Assembly (NCBI GenBank): GCA_014281115.1
Contig: JACONQ010000002.1
Span: forward strand, 2,728,001-2,792,000
Reading direction: 5' to 3'
DNA length: 64,000 nt
Origin: Laburnicola sp. R22_1
Lineage: Eukaryota > Ascomycota > Dothideomycetes > Pleosporales > Didymosphaeriaceae
Program-made: the position numbers and the translations under genes
Shown: in pieces, positions 33,496 through 43,447 of the stretch
Numbering within the stretch: the stretch's first letter is position 1
How the letters are laid out: each line of letters begins with the position of its first letter
Notes under the pieces: model-generated
What the model was told of the DNA's origin: nothing
Database searches by the model: none
Seen by the model: the letters and a program-made list of their open reading frames with translations, nothing else

Positions 33496-35053
33496 GATGG
33501 GTAGTTGTGATGCATCCGTGGGAACTGTGTCGCGAACGCCTGTTGCCTCCACGATACCGTTGGGTAGCTGACGGATGAACGCCGGACGTCTCTTGTCATG
33601 GCAGCGGAAAGCAGTGGAATCCAGGCGTTTAAGTTCGCCTTCCAGTTGTGACTAATCAAACACTGTGTTAGCACTACTTTTGTCTCAAGCCACCAAACTC
33701 GCCAACCTTTCCGTTCTAAAGATAGTCAGGAACTTTAAAAAAGCTCTACTGGGCCCTAACAGCAAGATTTTCGGAAAAAATGATCGTGCGAATCACAAAC
33801 AGTGATGAAGAACTAGACGGTCCCAAGTCCAGCCTAGGTCAACAGGTAGCGCTATGAGGCTGAGCGGTGCTGGGGCAATGATGTGCTTGTAACGGGTGCA
33901 GGTGACGGTTTTGGACGATTTTGTTGTTGGTGTGGTTGCGAGGGTTTGTGGGTGGGTGTATGTACCACGTGGTATGTATGTAATGGCGGGGGTCTGGACC
34001 TGGTGCGCTCGGCCTGGAGTGGACTGAAGACTAGAGACTGGGGCTCTAGAGTTCCAGGGCTCTCGGGCTGGTCTGAGTGGCGAAAAAGGTATCACGGTGG
34101 TAGGTGGGTTGGGTTGTCTAGACATTGGTTCTGAGGTCTGAGGTCTGGTCTAGGGATGGCACGTGATAAGGCATAGTACATAGATGCCCCACCCGCGCCC
34201 ACGCTTTCCTCACATTCCGAGTCCCTTTCTCGCCCGGCCGTCAAACACGATAAAAGAAAGACGCATAACGATGCATCAACCTATGTAGTAGTGCAGGCCA
34301 GCCTCAGGCAGGCACGCAAACACGCTGCATTTCTATTCAGAATATGTAACGTACCTCACGGGCGAGTTGGCCACCGTGCCAAGACGCCACCATACATAAC
34401 CATCCCAACTTTTTAACAGTACAGCTTGTCTACAGCATGGTACTGTAGAGCAAAGTATATCAAATTGATCAGATTGTATTTCTTCTACTTGGTTGCAGGT
34501 GCGCGAGTTGTGCCCCGCCTCGCCGCAGCGTCCACAGCGCCTTTACGTCGACCCGGGGGGATGGAACGCGGGGATTGGAGATTGAGAGTGCAGAGGTGGT
34601 GGTGGGAGGATGAAGAGGGGGAGAGGGAGGGGTTAGCGTTTGGCATGTGTAGAAGGGGATGTAGTGAGTTGGCAATAGGAGTGGGCGAGAGATTGCGGTT
34701 TGGTAAACAGTGCATTGTGGAGCATGAGAGTTCAATCCTTCAGAAAATCAGTGTACATGGAGTACTACGACATCAAAGACAAACCCCAAGTGGCCTTATT
34801 AAACAACCCCGATAGGGCAGGCAGGACACACCGACTACGCAGGACGCCCAACGCCCCATCTTAAAAAGCAAAAACGAGAAAAGATAAAAAAAGAGTTTAC
34901 ACAGAAACTAACCGCCCACACCATCTCAATACATCACACAAGATACATAACATTCATCAACACACTCATGAAGCAGAAAAAAAAGGCCCTCGCTCAACGC
35001 CCCCTCCTCGTCCCAACTACCTACCTCCTACTCCAAAAAAAAAAGCAAACTCC
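33496..35053. other. Intergenic, no gene seen
   Basis: About 1.5 kb between the SAT4-like gene and the 3' end of THG1. Only short overlapping open frames are present, without start-context, splice or domain support. Homopolymer A runs occur at about 34,978-35,045. Confidence 0.6.
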
Positions 35054-37742
35054 TCACCCCGTTCTCCCACTCAATATCCACGGTCTCCGCTCCCAAAACG
35101 TATCCCCAATCAGATCCACATGCTCAAGCACAATCCTCGCCTTCCCCTTCTTCTTCCTCTCCTTCTCCTTCGCCGTCTTACTCCCCGCCACCGGCCTCCC
35201 TTCATTCCCATCCACACCCGCCATCCACCCCGCACCATCAACATCCTCGCCCCGCCGTCCCCCCTTCTTCCTCCCCTTGCTCTTCTTCCGCTCCTTCTCC
35301 TTCTCCTTCTCCCTCTCACCAGGCTCAACAGGAAGCGTCGGACTATCCCTAACCGTAAAATCATGCAGCTGCAAATCCGCGCCACTCGCCCACTCAAACC
35401 CGCTGAAGACATCCTCCCTGCCCGAGCGCGGCGGCTCCGGGAACTCATAACTCGTCGACGGGCGCGAGTACGGCGACTCGGTGCGCGAGTGGAGCGAGCC
35501 GGAGCCCCCGGGCGGACTGGGCGGGATGACGGGGTTGACGATGAGGCCTTCCATTTCGCCGTGGCCGATGCTGCTGCCCCTTGTGGGTGGCGGGTCGGGA
35601 CTCGCGGCCCATGCCTGCGGCTCGGAGCCCATGACTGCGCCGCGGAGGCCGATGCTTGTGTCGTGGTCGAAGGGCGGGGGGCTGGGGAGTTCTTTCATGG
35701 TCATGAGTTGGTGGTGGGGGGGTGTTCGCACGCCGTCGGTTCGGTAGGCGAGGGGCACGTTGTCGGAGATGCTGGGTAAGAGGGAGTGGGATTTTTGGGC
35801 TGGCAGGGAGAGTTTTCGCGGCGGTGCGTTGTGGGGGATGGAGCTGATGCGGAGGGGGATGGTGGGAGGTTTGAGGTCTAGAGCGGACATGCTCGGACTG
35901 CGTTTCGGTGGGGGTCGATGGCCGGCGGATGAATTCACGGGCCTCGAGGAGAGAGAGGCGCTGGCTGAGTGGGAGACGTTGTGGTGGGAGTTGTATTTGT
36001 TCCGTGGCGGATTGGGCGCATGGAATTGGGTTCCGGGGTATGGCGACGCAACAGGAGACGTGTTGGTATGCGCAATGGGGTTCGGCGGGTTGAGGCTGGG
36101 AGGTGGACGCGTGCTTGGCTTGAGGGTCGGCGGTGGCAGGGGGATGGGTGTTAGGGCCGGGAAGGGAAGCCGGTGTAAAGTGCCGTTTACGGGGGGAGAT
36201 ATGGGCGTAAAAGATGAGGGGTAACCCATTGATGGTTTCTCTTGAAACGCGTCTGCAAAGGTGGGCATCGACATTGACGGTGGGGATGGTGGGGGCGAGG
36301 GAGTCGTAGATGTCGATAAAAAGGTTGGGCCTCGGGGTGTTGACGCTGTGGATGCACCGGACGCAGGAGACCAACGGAAAATGTCGTGGGGTATGCGTTC
36401 GACAGGCTGAGACATTGGGCGTGGTACTGATTGTGGAGCTGGATGTTGTATTGAATGATTTTTGGCAAGTGTTGGCGAGGAGTGGGTTGATGTTGGAAAA
36501 AACTGCGGGCATCAATGATTGTCTTGTGGGGGAAAACGATGAAGGCTTACATCTCGGTACAGTACGCTGCCTTTTCTGAAAATCTCTGGTTCCTTGTTGT
36601 AATTGATGCCAAAGCGAGAAAAGAGTATTTCGTTCTTGTCTGCAGACACTGTGCCTGATAGTTCTCGCTCAGCCGCTGGACGTTCAAGACCGCCCTGCTG
36701 AACAAGAGCCCAAAAGGTAGTGTTGTAGAGGTTATTTATATGGCCTATCCCGTGTCAGTTGCAGATTCAAGCCCATGATTCCGACGTAGGCTGAATTATT
36801 GTATGGTGAAGCACGCATAGAACAAGTCATATGGGACTCACAGTCAGCCTGCCGCCAGCTCAGGTAGTCTCTTAAATTAATATTGCTAGGATAGCACACA
36901 GCTCGCCCATCGAATGAAGGTAAGGGCGGCGTCAGGGGTGTATCTGCAAAGTACTTTGCCCATCCAAGCACGTAGTTGGCCGTAAACGTGGATACAATCG
37001 TAGTCACGAGCTTGCTAGATGCCATTAGTAATCCGTGCGTTGCAACGTCCCACGTCTCGCTCCGCGAGATATAGGCAGGGACCAGGGAACATGTTCGTAC
37101 CTTGCCCGCCGCTCAAACAGCATACAGTCCTTGTGGAAGACGAAACTGCAACACCGGTCAGCTCAGATTACGACGCTCAGCTGGCATCTCTGACAGGTGG
37201 AAGCCCAAATTTACAGGCCTACAACGGTGAGGGGAAAACCTACCTGAATTCGTCGCTCTGGCCATAGGCCAACACGAGGTCCGGCAAGTCCTTCATGACG
37301 GCCTCAGCCGCCGCATTCATCAAGTCCAATGCCCGCCTATCATTCGGCTTGTCAAAACCATACTTGGTCGTGAGTCTGGTAGCGATCAGCATACGCCGGG
37401 TAATATACCTCTCGCTTCTCGAAACACATCCGTATATGCGACCTATTCCCAAAGCGGACAGCTGTAGGCGGTCCCCAAGTGGTTCGTAGGTAGGGTAGAG
37501 AAGTCGAAGAAGTCGGAGGGGAATTCTTTACTTTGTGAAGCCTCTGCCATCGATGCGCACGACGATGAATGTATTTGGTAGCAGGTTGTCGGGCTGCTCA
37601 AAGGAGCGCACGTATTGGTACCTGGTGTCGTCAGTCTTGTAACTTGATGCCTTCCTTGATCAGCAGTCCTCAGCCAGCCCTGGAGCGATGTAGGCTCGAG
37701 CTGAGTGCAAAAGCTCAGATGTACTCACTTTGAGTTGGCCAT
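35054..37742 (-). CDS. THG1: tRNA-His guanylyltransferase with oversized linker
   Basis: Seven exons on the minus strand: 37,742-37,729, 37,621-37,532, 37,375-37,244, 37,145-37,101, 37,014-36,842, 36,744-36,551 and 36,502-35,054, phases consistent, 698 residues. The enzyme adds G-1 to the 5' end of tRNA-His, needed for histidyl-tRNA charging. Catalytic residues are visible in RIDGRGF (Asp29) and YGQSDEFSF (Asp76, Glu77). Further family blocks are [34 protein letters not shown] and [21 protein letters not shown], ending at residue 216. The conserved tail block [17 protein letters not shown] appears only near residue 675. Between them are about 450 Pro/Ser-rich residues and a Lys/Glu stretch, where relatives have roughly 35-80. 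The last 1,449 bp stay open in one frame, so the insert may be real; hidden introns are the alternative. Exon 1 codes only 14 bases. Confidence 0.9.
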
Positions 37743-38924
37743 GCCTCTGCAGCAATAGGTCACCTCTTGTCGCACAGCATTGCAGGCAGGCCTGAGGATC
37801 AGTGAAGAAGATGAGACAGCAGGACCAGCAGCTCGAGGTGGTGCCGTAGCCTAGCTATAGGTATGTAGGCTCGCGCGCCCGAGGCTGATGGGAAAAGCGC
37901 ACACGCTCCAAAGAGCAAGCTGGAGCCGGGGGGTGACTAGGAGGTTTCAGGCAGACGCAGGTCATGCACCCCTGCCCAAATATACCTATCGTGGCACGAT
38001 CGCAGCTCCAACCTTGCACAATCGAGCAACGAGCCGCGCCCGGAGTCGGAAACAGATGGCGCTGGGGTGGTGGCCAGGTTACTTTCCTTCCAGCGGGCCG
38101 ATTCCGTAGGTCCCGAACGCAAAAAAGGCTGGGCACGACCAAGACACAGTTCGCCGTCTCTCGCTTTGTGGTCGCCGCGCATACACAGCAGGTCAAACAC
38201 AGCGTGGAGCACGTCCTCGTCCGTCTCGTCCGTCTTCCTTGGCCTCCACCGGTCAGCACTTGTCGACACACGGCAGCGCCTCCGGGCAGCCCCGTCGTCT
38301 ACCCGACGTTCCACTTCCCCAGGTAGCTCTCTGCTCTCGACCTTGGCTTGGGAACTCCGCGACGCCTAGCTCATCCTTTCAAGCCTTCCGATCACTCGGA
38401 CCCCCAGATCAGCATGTCTCAAGGCCTCGAGCCTCAGTGCCGAAGCACACAAGTCGCCCTCAGACCTCAGGCTACCTACTTGCATGTCATGTGGTGGGCA
38501 ACCTGGGCATCGACGACTGCGTGTATGGTACCATCGAGCGCTCGTACACTATGTTGTACAAGGTAGGTAGTATGCAGTACTATGCAGTACTATGCACTGT
38601 GAAGATGCTGATGCTGATGGGGGGCCGAAGCTAAAATAGCGCTTTGCTCTTTTCCATGTTCATATCAAAACTCAATTCACAAGTATTGACAGCTGCCCAC
38701 TTGAACCTTGCTTTTCCTACCGTCTACGACCATGAACCATGACCAGCATGCCTGCATCTGTCATTGATCTCTATGCATGCATCTCGTCTCGGCCGAGTTC
38801 ACGAGTTCACAAGCGACACTAGTGACGCTAGTCCGATACCAGCCTAGCCGCCCCTCTTATCGATTTCACGCCCCGGTGCTGAAATTTTGACCAACGGCTT
38901 ACAACACCAACCCTCCCCGCCACC
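37743..38924. promoter_or_regulatory. Divergent intergenic region THG1/UTP11
   Basis: About 1.2 kb separate the divergent starts of THG1 (minus) and UTP11 (plus), so both promoters must lie here. I see no TATA-like element I would rely on and no gene; open frames overlap one another on both strands. Confidence 0.5.
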
Positions 38925-39792
38925 ATGTCGTCGATGCGCAATGCCGTCCAGCGGCGCAACCACAAAGAGAGAGCCCAGCCCGAGGAGCGCAAGAAATGGG
39001 GCCTCCTCGAGAAGCGCAAGGCACGCTCCACGTCCGCTCCATACCCCACGATGCGCATACTGACAACAAGCACAGGACTACAAGCTCCGCGCCCACGACC
39101 ACAAAGCCAAGCAAGCCCGCCTCAAGGTTCTCAAAGAAAAGGCCTCGGAGCGCAACCCCGATGAGTTCTCGTTTGGCATGATGAGCAGCAAGGTCGATCG
39201 CGCGGGCAGGAAGGTGGCCAACCGGGGGAACAAGGCGCTCAGCGACGACGTGGTGAAGCTGTTGAAGACGCAGGATGTGGCTTATATAAGGACGATGCTG
39301 CAAATGGTCCGCAGGGAGAGGGAGGAGTTGGAGAAGAGGGTGGTGCTGGCGGATGAGGTGAGGGTCTTGAGGGATGGGGAGGATGGCAGAAAGGGCAAGC
39401 ATACCGTATATGTGGGGAGGAGGGAGGAGCAAGAGGAGTTTGACGACGATGAGTGGTTTGGGCGGGGCGGTGAGCTGCCTAGCAGGGCGATTGACCGGAT
39501 GCAGGTGCAGGATGAGGATAACGAAGAGCCTAAGCTGCCCAAAGCAAAGAAGCTGTCTAAGAAGCAACAGGAGGCTGAATTGCTTGCGGCTAAGGAAAAG
39601 AAAGCTTTTATGAGCAAGCGGGAGAGAGCGCAGGAACGGGCGGCAGCACACCTAGAGGCTGTTAAAGCTCGGGAGCGCGATCTCATGGTCGCCGAAGATG
39701 AGCTGGAGAAGCAGCGCGCCAAGATGAACCACTCTGTCGGCGGAGTGAACAAGCATGGCGTTAAATTCAAGATTCGGGAGCGCAAGCGATAA
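38925..39792 (+). CDS. UTP11: U3 snoRNA-associated protein Utp11
   Basis: Two exons (38,925-39,020 and 39,076-39,792) encode 270 residues. Utp11 is part of the small-subunit processome in the nucleolus, which processes 18S pre-rRNA. The family start MSSMRNAVQRRNHKERAQPE and the blocks LEKRKDYKLRA, ASERNPDEFSFGM and KHGVKFKIRERKR are present; the middle is a charged coiled coil. The join LLEKRK/DYKLRA requires an intron of 55 bp with a GC donor (AAG|GCACGC) and AG acceptor, with a CTGAC branch site 15 bp before the end. No GT donor gives the conserved protein. The stop codon is only 34 bp from the stop of the converging dehydrogenase gene. Confidence 0.94.
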
Positions 39793-39795
39793 GCG

Positions 39796-39829
39796 TGTCT
39801 CATTCTATCCTATGTCTCATTCTATCCTA
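39796..39829. repeat. 17-bp tandem duplication between converging genes
   Basis: TGTCTCATTCTATCCTA occurs twice head to tail, filling almost all of the gap between the UTP11 stop and the dehydrogenase stop, and reaching into the latter (TAG at 39,829-39,827 on the minus strand). Confidence 0.9.
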
Positions 39830-40615
39830 CAGCCTCGAGGGCATCCTCATTGCTCCATCCAGCCGTATTACCGTCCCATTCAACATGCTATTCTCCACAG
39901 CATCCCTCACTGTCCTCGCAAACTCTCCTGGCTGTCCCGCTCGCCTCGGAAACTCCATTGCCTTTTCGAGACTCTGTTTCACCTTGGGCGCCATCATCTT
40001 GGTCATGTTGGATTCGAACAGTGCCGGGGCGATAGTCACAGCTCGGATACCGTACTTGGACAAGTCCCGCGCCAGAGGCAGCGTCAAGCTCGCCACGGCG
40101 CCCTTGCTCGCTGCGTACGCAACCTGGCCCATCTGCCCGTCAAACGCTGCCGAGCTCGCTACCATGATGATAACCCCGCGCTCACCATCAGGCCCGTCTG
40201 GCTGAACGGTTGTTATGTGCGGCAGCGCCTGTCGAATCAAATCCAACGTCCCTCTTAAGTTGATATTCAGCACAAAATCAATGCTCTCAATCGCCAGCGG
40301 GTTATTCTTCTTGTCGATAATCAGGCCCGGTAATCCAACGCCTGCACCCGCTACCACGCCCCCAATCGCCTTGCCCGTCTCGTTGACCCATGCGACCGTG
40401 CCTGAAACAGCTGCGGCGATGGCGTCGGTATCTGAGACGTCGACCTCGAAGAATTTGGCGCGCAGACCGAGCTCGGAGACGACGGTGGAGCCAGCGTCGC
40501 TGTTGAGATCGAGCAGCGAGACGTAGGCGCCGTGGGCGTGCAGGTCGCGGGCTGTTGCGAGACCGAGGCCGGATGCGCCGCCTGAGATTATGAAGGTGCG
40601 GTCTGCGATCTTCAT
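39827..40615 (-). CDS. Short-chain dehydrogenase, HSD17B10-like
   Basis: A single-exon NAD(P)-dependent oxidoreductase of about 262 residues from Met at 40,615; the frame also opens 13 codons upstream (40,654), but the downstream Met starts directly at the family motif (MKIADRTFIISGG). The Rossmann glycine motif GGASGLG, a DLN acidic residue after beta 2 (NAD preference), the catalytic Ser (MVASSAAF) and YAASK are all present. The closest family is type II 3-hydroxyacyl-CoA dehydrogenase/17-beta-HSD10, which acts in mitochondrial beta-oxidation and branched-chain amino-acid breakdown. Substrate is inferred only from the family. It converges on UTP11 with overlapping 3' ends likely. Confidence 0.88.
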   Translation of the reverse strand: MKIADRTFIISGGASGLGLATARDLHAHGAYVSLLDLNSDAGSTVVSELGLRAKFFEVDVSDTDAIAAAVSGTVAWVNETGKAIGGVVAGAGVGLPGLIIDKKNNPLAIESIDFVLNINLRGTLDLIRQALPHITTVQPDGPDGERGVIIMVASSAAFDGQMGQVAYAASKGAVASLTLPLARDLSKYGIRAVTIAPALFESNMTKMMAPKVKQSLEKAMEFPRRAGQPGEFARTVRDAVENSMLNGTVIRLDGAMRMPSRL

Positions 40616-41117
40616 TGTGGATGTGTGTGGAAGGTGGAGGTTTGATGGTAGCAAGTCAGGTAGTCAAACGGGATTAGAAGGTGCTCGCGAGGCGTGAGAG
40701 TGTCAAGGTGGGGATCGATTGTAAGAATGTGTGAGCGTGCCAACATGTGCAAATGACATATGCAGACATGACGAACCTCGGCAGTGCCAGCCGCCCGCTC
40801 CGTATCCAGGGCTCTGGCATCGCTAACCCAGGAAAGCCGGATATAAGCAAAGCCACGGAAATCCTTCTAGAAGCTGCAATAGCTGTTAATAATTTAAAGT
40901 TTATGATTGACGCATACATATCCAGAGAAACATTGTGTCCATCGGCGGATGTGTCGGATCGCTTGGCAGAGATGCTTCCCTTGTCAGTAGTGTGACGACG
41001 ACGCCGGAGCAAAAAGGTTCCGGTCCTTCCCAAGCCGATGCCAAGATTTCACCCCCACAAAAACTTTTGCGCCGCACGTTTCTGCTTCCCGCCAACATCG
41101 CCGAAGTTGCGATTCGC
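40616..41117. promoter_or_regulatory. Divergent intergenic region dehydrogenase/TMA23
   Basis: About 500 bp between two divergent starts and therefore the likely promoter region of both. The plus-strand frame is open upstream of the TMA23 ATG (from 40,935), but that upstream part does not resemble the family and is probably leader sequence. Confidence 0.5.
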
Positions 41118-43086
41118 ATGGACGCCGAGGGCTACTTGCGCAAGCAAGGCTGGAAGGGCACCGGACACTCGCTCGACGTGCACGGCCGCGGTATCAAGAA
41201 GCCGCTATTGATCTCGCACAAGCAGGACCAGCTTGGGTTGGGGAAGAAGAAGGCTGCGCATACGGTGGATGATCAGTGGTGGATGCGGGCGTTTGACGAG
41301 AGTTTGCAGAATCTTGGGAGTGGGCTGCAGGTACGTGGGAGAGAGTGAGTGTGAGAGAGGGAGAGATGAGAAGCTGACGGGTTGATATTTGCAGAGCACA
41401 CTCAGTCAGGTCCAGGTAAAGGGCATCCATCGAGGCGGATTGTACGGCTTCTTTGTCAAAGGTGAGGGATTGACGGGGACTATCACTAGTGCCGAGGAAA
41501 GTGAGGGGGTTTCAAACGACTCTGCGGCTGCGTCTACGAGTACACCGCCGACTTCGGCGTCTGAGAGCGAGAGCGCGAGCATCTCGACCTCGGAATCCAG
41601 CGACGACACCGAAAGCGATTCGAATGCTTCTAGCGCAAGCGACAGCGACGCCGAAATGACAAAATCCAAGAGGGTTCAGATGAAGCGAAAGCGGGCCGCC
41701 GACGACGACGTGCCTTCACGCAAGAAGCTCAAGAATGAGGATGGCGCCGCGACTCCTGTTCGCAACGGCGACGCGGAAACCAACACCGTGCTGGGTCCTG
41801 TTGGCCCCGACGAGTGGAGAAAGATCCGCGCCGTCATGAGCTACATTGGCGACAAAGTCTCCTCGCACACCAAAGCCAACGAGAAAAAAGGCGTATACGG
41901 CCTCTACCTCACCTCGAGCCAGATCGAAGGCCGCAAAAAGGGCCAGGCGCACAAGCTCTTCGACGACCCGAACAACCCGGGCAAGAAACTCACCTACAAG
42001 AAGGCCAAATTCGAGCGTCAGAAGCTTGTCCGCAACGCCAAAAAGGAATTGACGCGAGACCTTGTCGCGAATGCCATGCTCGAGGGCAGCCTGCCGAACC
42101 CCAAGAACTGGACCAAAGAGGAGATTCTCGAAAAGTACGACCAGGTCGAGAGGGCGGTCCAGGTAGCCGAAAGAGCGCACAAGAAGTGCCTCTCGGTCGA
42201 AAAGAAGCAACGCAAGCAAGAGAAAAAAGCCGCGCTCGCAGAGAAGCAGCGCATCGAGGCCGAACAGCGGGCAGCCGACAAACAGGCCAAACTCGCCGCC
42301 AAACTAGCCGCCAAACTCGCTGCCCAGCAAGGAGTCATCGACGCCCACCTCGCGTCTCTCAGCGCGGAGAAAAAAGCAGACTACGAGGCGCGCGCGGCTC
42401 TCAAGAGCCAAAGCCTCGCCGAATACGCCCTCCGCCGCATCGAAAAGAAGGCCGCCAAACGCGCAGACAAGCAAGCGGCCAAGGAAGCCTCGTCCAACAA
42501 CGCAACCGCCACCGACGCCGACGCCCTCCCCCCCAACAATGACCTCTTCTTCGTCGACACCGAAGGCGCCTCCTCAACCGCCCTCGCACAGCCCACACCC
42601 ACAACCAAATCCACACCCACCAAACCCCCCCGCGCAACCATCCCCTACAACCCCCTCCCAGACGGCACCTGCCCCCTCGACCCTTCCCTCTGGTCCTCCC
42701 ACCCCGTAAAATCCCTCCCGAACCCCGTCCGCGCCGCCCGCCGCAAATACCTCGCGCAACAACGCGCCGCCCGCAAACTCGCCGCAGGGAAAAACCCCAA
42801 TAAACCCACCGACACGCGCAAAGCCCGCAAGATGCGCACCATCCACCAGCTCACCGCGCGGCATCTCAACGAAGCGGGCATCGCGGGGAATGCGACGGCG
42901 GAGCAGAAGAAGGTGGCGAGGGCGAAGGCGAAGAAGGCGGTTAAGGAGGAGAAGAGGGCGAAGAAGTATGGGTACGAGGGCGCGGTGGCGGGGAAGATTG
43001 TGGATAAGGTGAAGGGGAGGACGAGGGTTAGTATGAGGGCGAAGGCGAGGAATGAGGAGGTGAGGAGGGCGGCGGGGGGAGAGTAG
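41118..43086 (+). CDS. TMA23: Tma23-like nucleolar G-patch protein
   Basis: Two exons (41,118-41,330 and 41,395-43,086) encode 634 residues; the 64-bp intron has a GTACGT donor and GCAG acceptor. The N terminus MDAEGYLRKQGWKGTGHSLD followed by GIKKPLLISHKQDQLGLG, WWMRAFDESLQNL and RGGLYGFFVKGEGLTGT is the Tma23/PinX1-type G-patch region. In yeast Tma23 is a nucleolar ribosome-biogenesis factor. The rest is charged and Lys/Ala-rich with long helices: acidic Ser tract (about residues 95-160), coiled coil (about 290-440), Pro/Thr-rich segment and a basic tail. The protein is much longer than yeast Tma23, as in other filamentous fungi. Yeast-specific function is inferred. Confidence 0.82.
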
Positions 43087-43447
43087 GAAGGGGAGGGAGG
43101 GGATTGCTGTGTATGCGTGGTAGGGACTCGGGAGGCGGCAGTGCAAGTGAGGAAAATGATGTGGCATCACGCCTAGGACGGGATATGTCGGATTGGTTGT
43201 CTAGACGGCACGGCCTCAAGCACACACTACGTCCACGGCAGATGGTCTATGTAAATGGTTTCCAATTCCCTACCTACTATAACGACGCAATGCAAAAACG
43301 CCGCTCCATGCACCTCTATGCAACATGACTCACTATACAAGTCTAAATCTCTCTCTCTCTCTCTCTCTCTCTAGGTAGACGCCGCCCATGCATGCATGCA
43401 ACAAGAGAAAAACAAAACAAAACACTCGCTCCACGTAACACTACCTC
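43087..43447. other. Convergent intergenic region with (CT)n run
   Basis: About 360 bp between the stops of TMA23 and PAH1. It holds a perfect CT dinucleotide run (about 43,347-43,372) and no supported gene; a 74-codon open frame at 43,104-43,328 has no family features. Confidence 0.6.

Noticed and set aside
35445..36515. 356-codon minus-strand frame overlapping THG1 exon 7
   Set aside because: It is out of phase with the THG1 C-terminal block, and its composition (Pro/Arg/His-rich) is what a shifted Pro/Ser-coding stretch gives.
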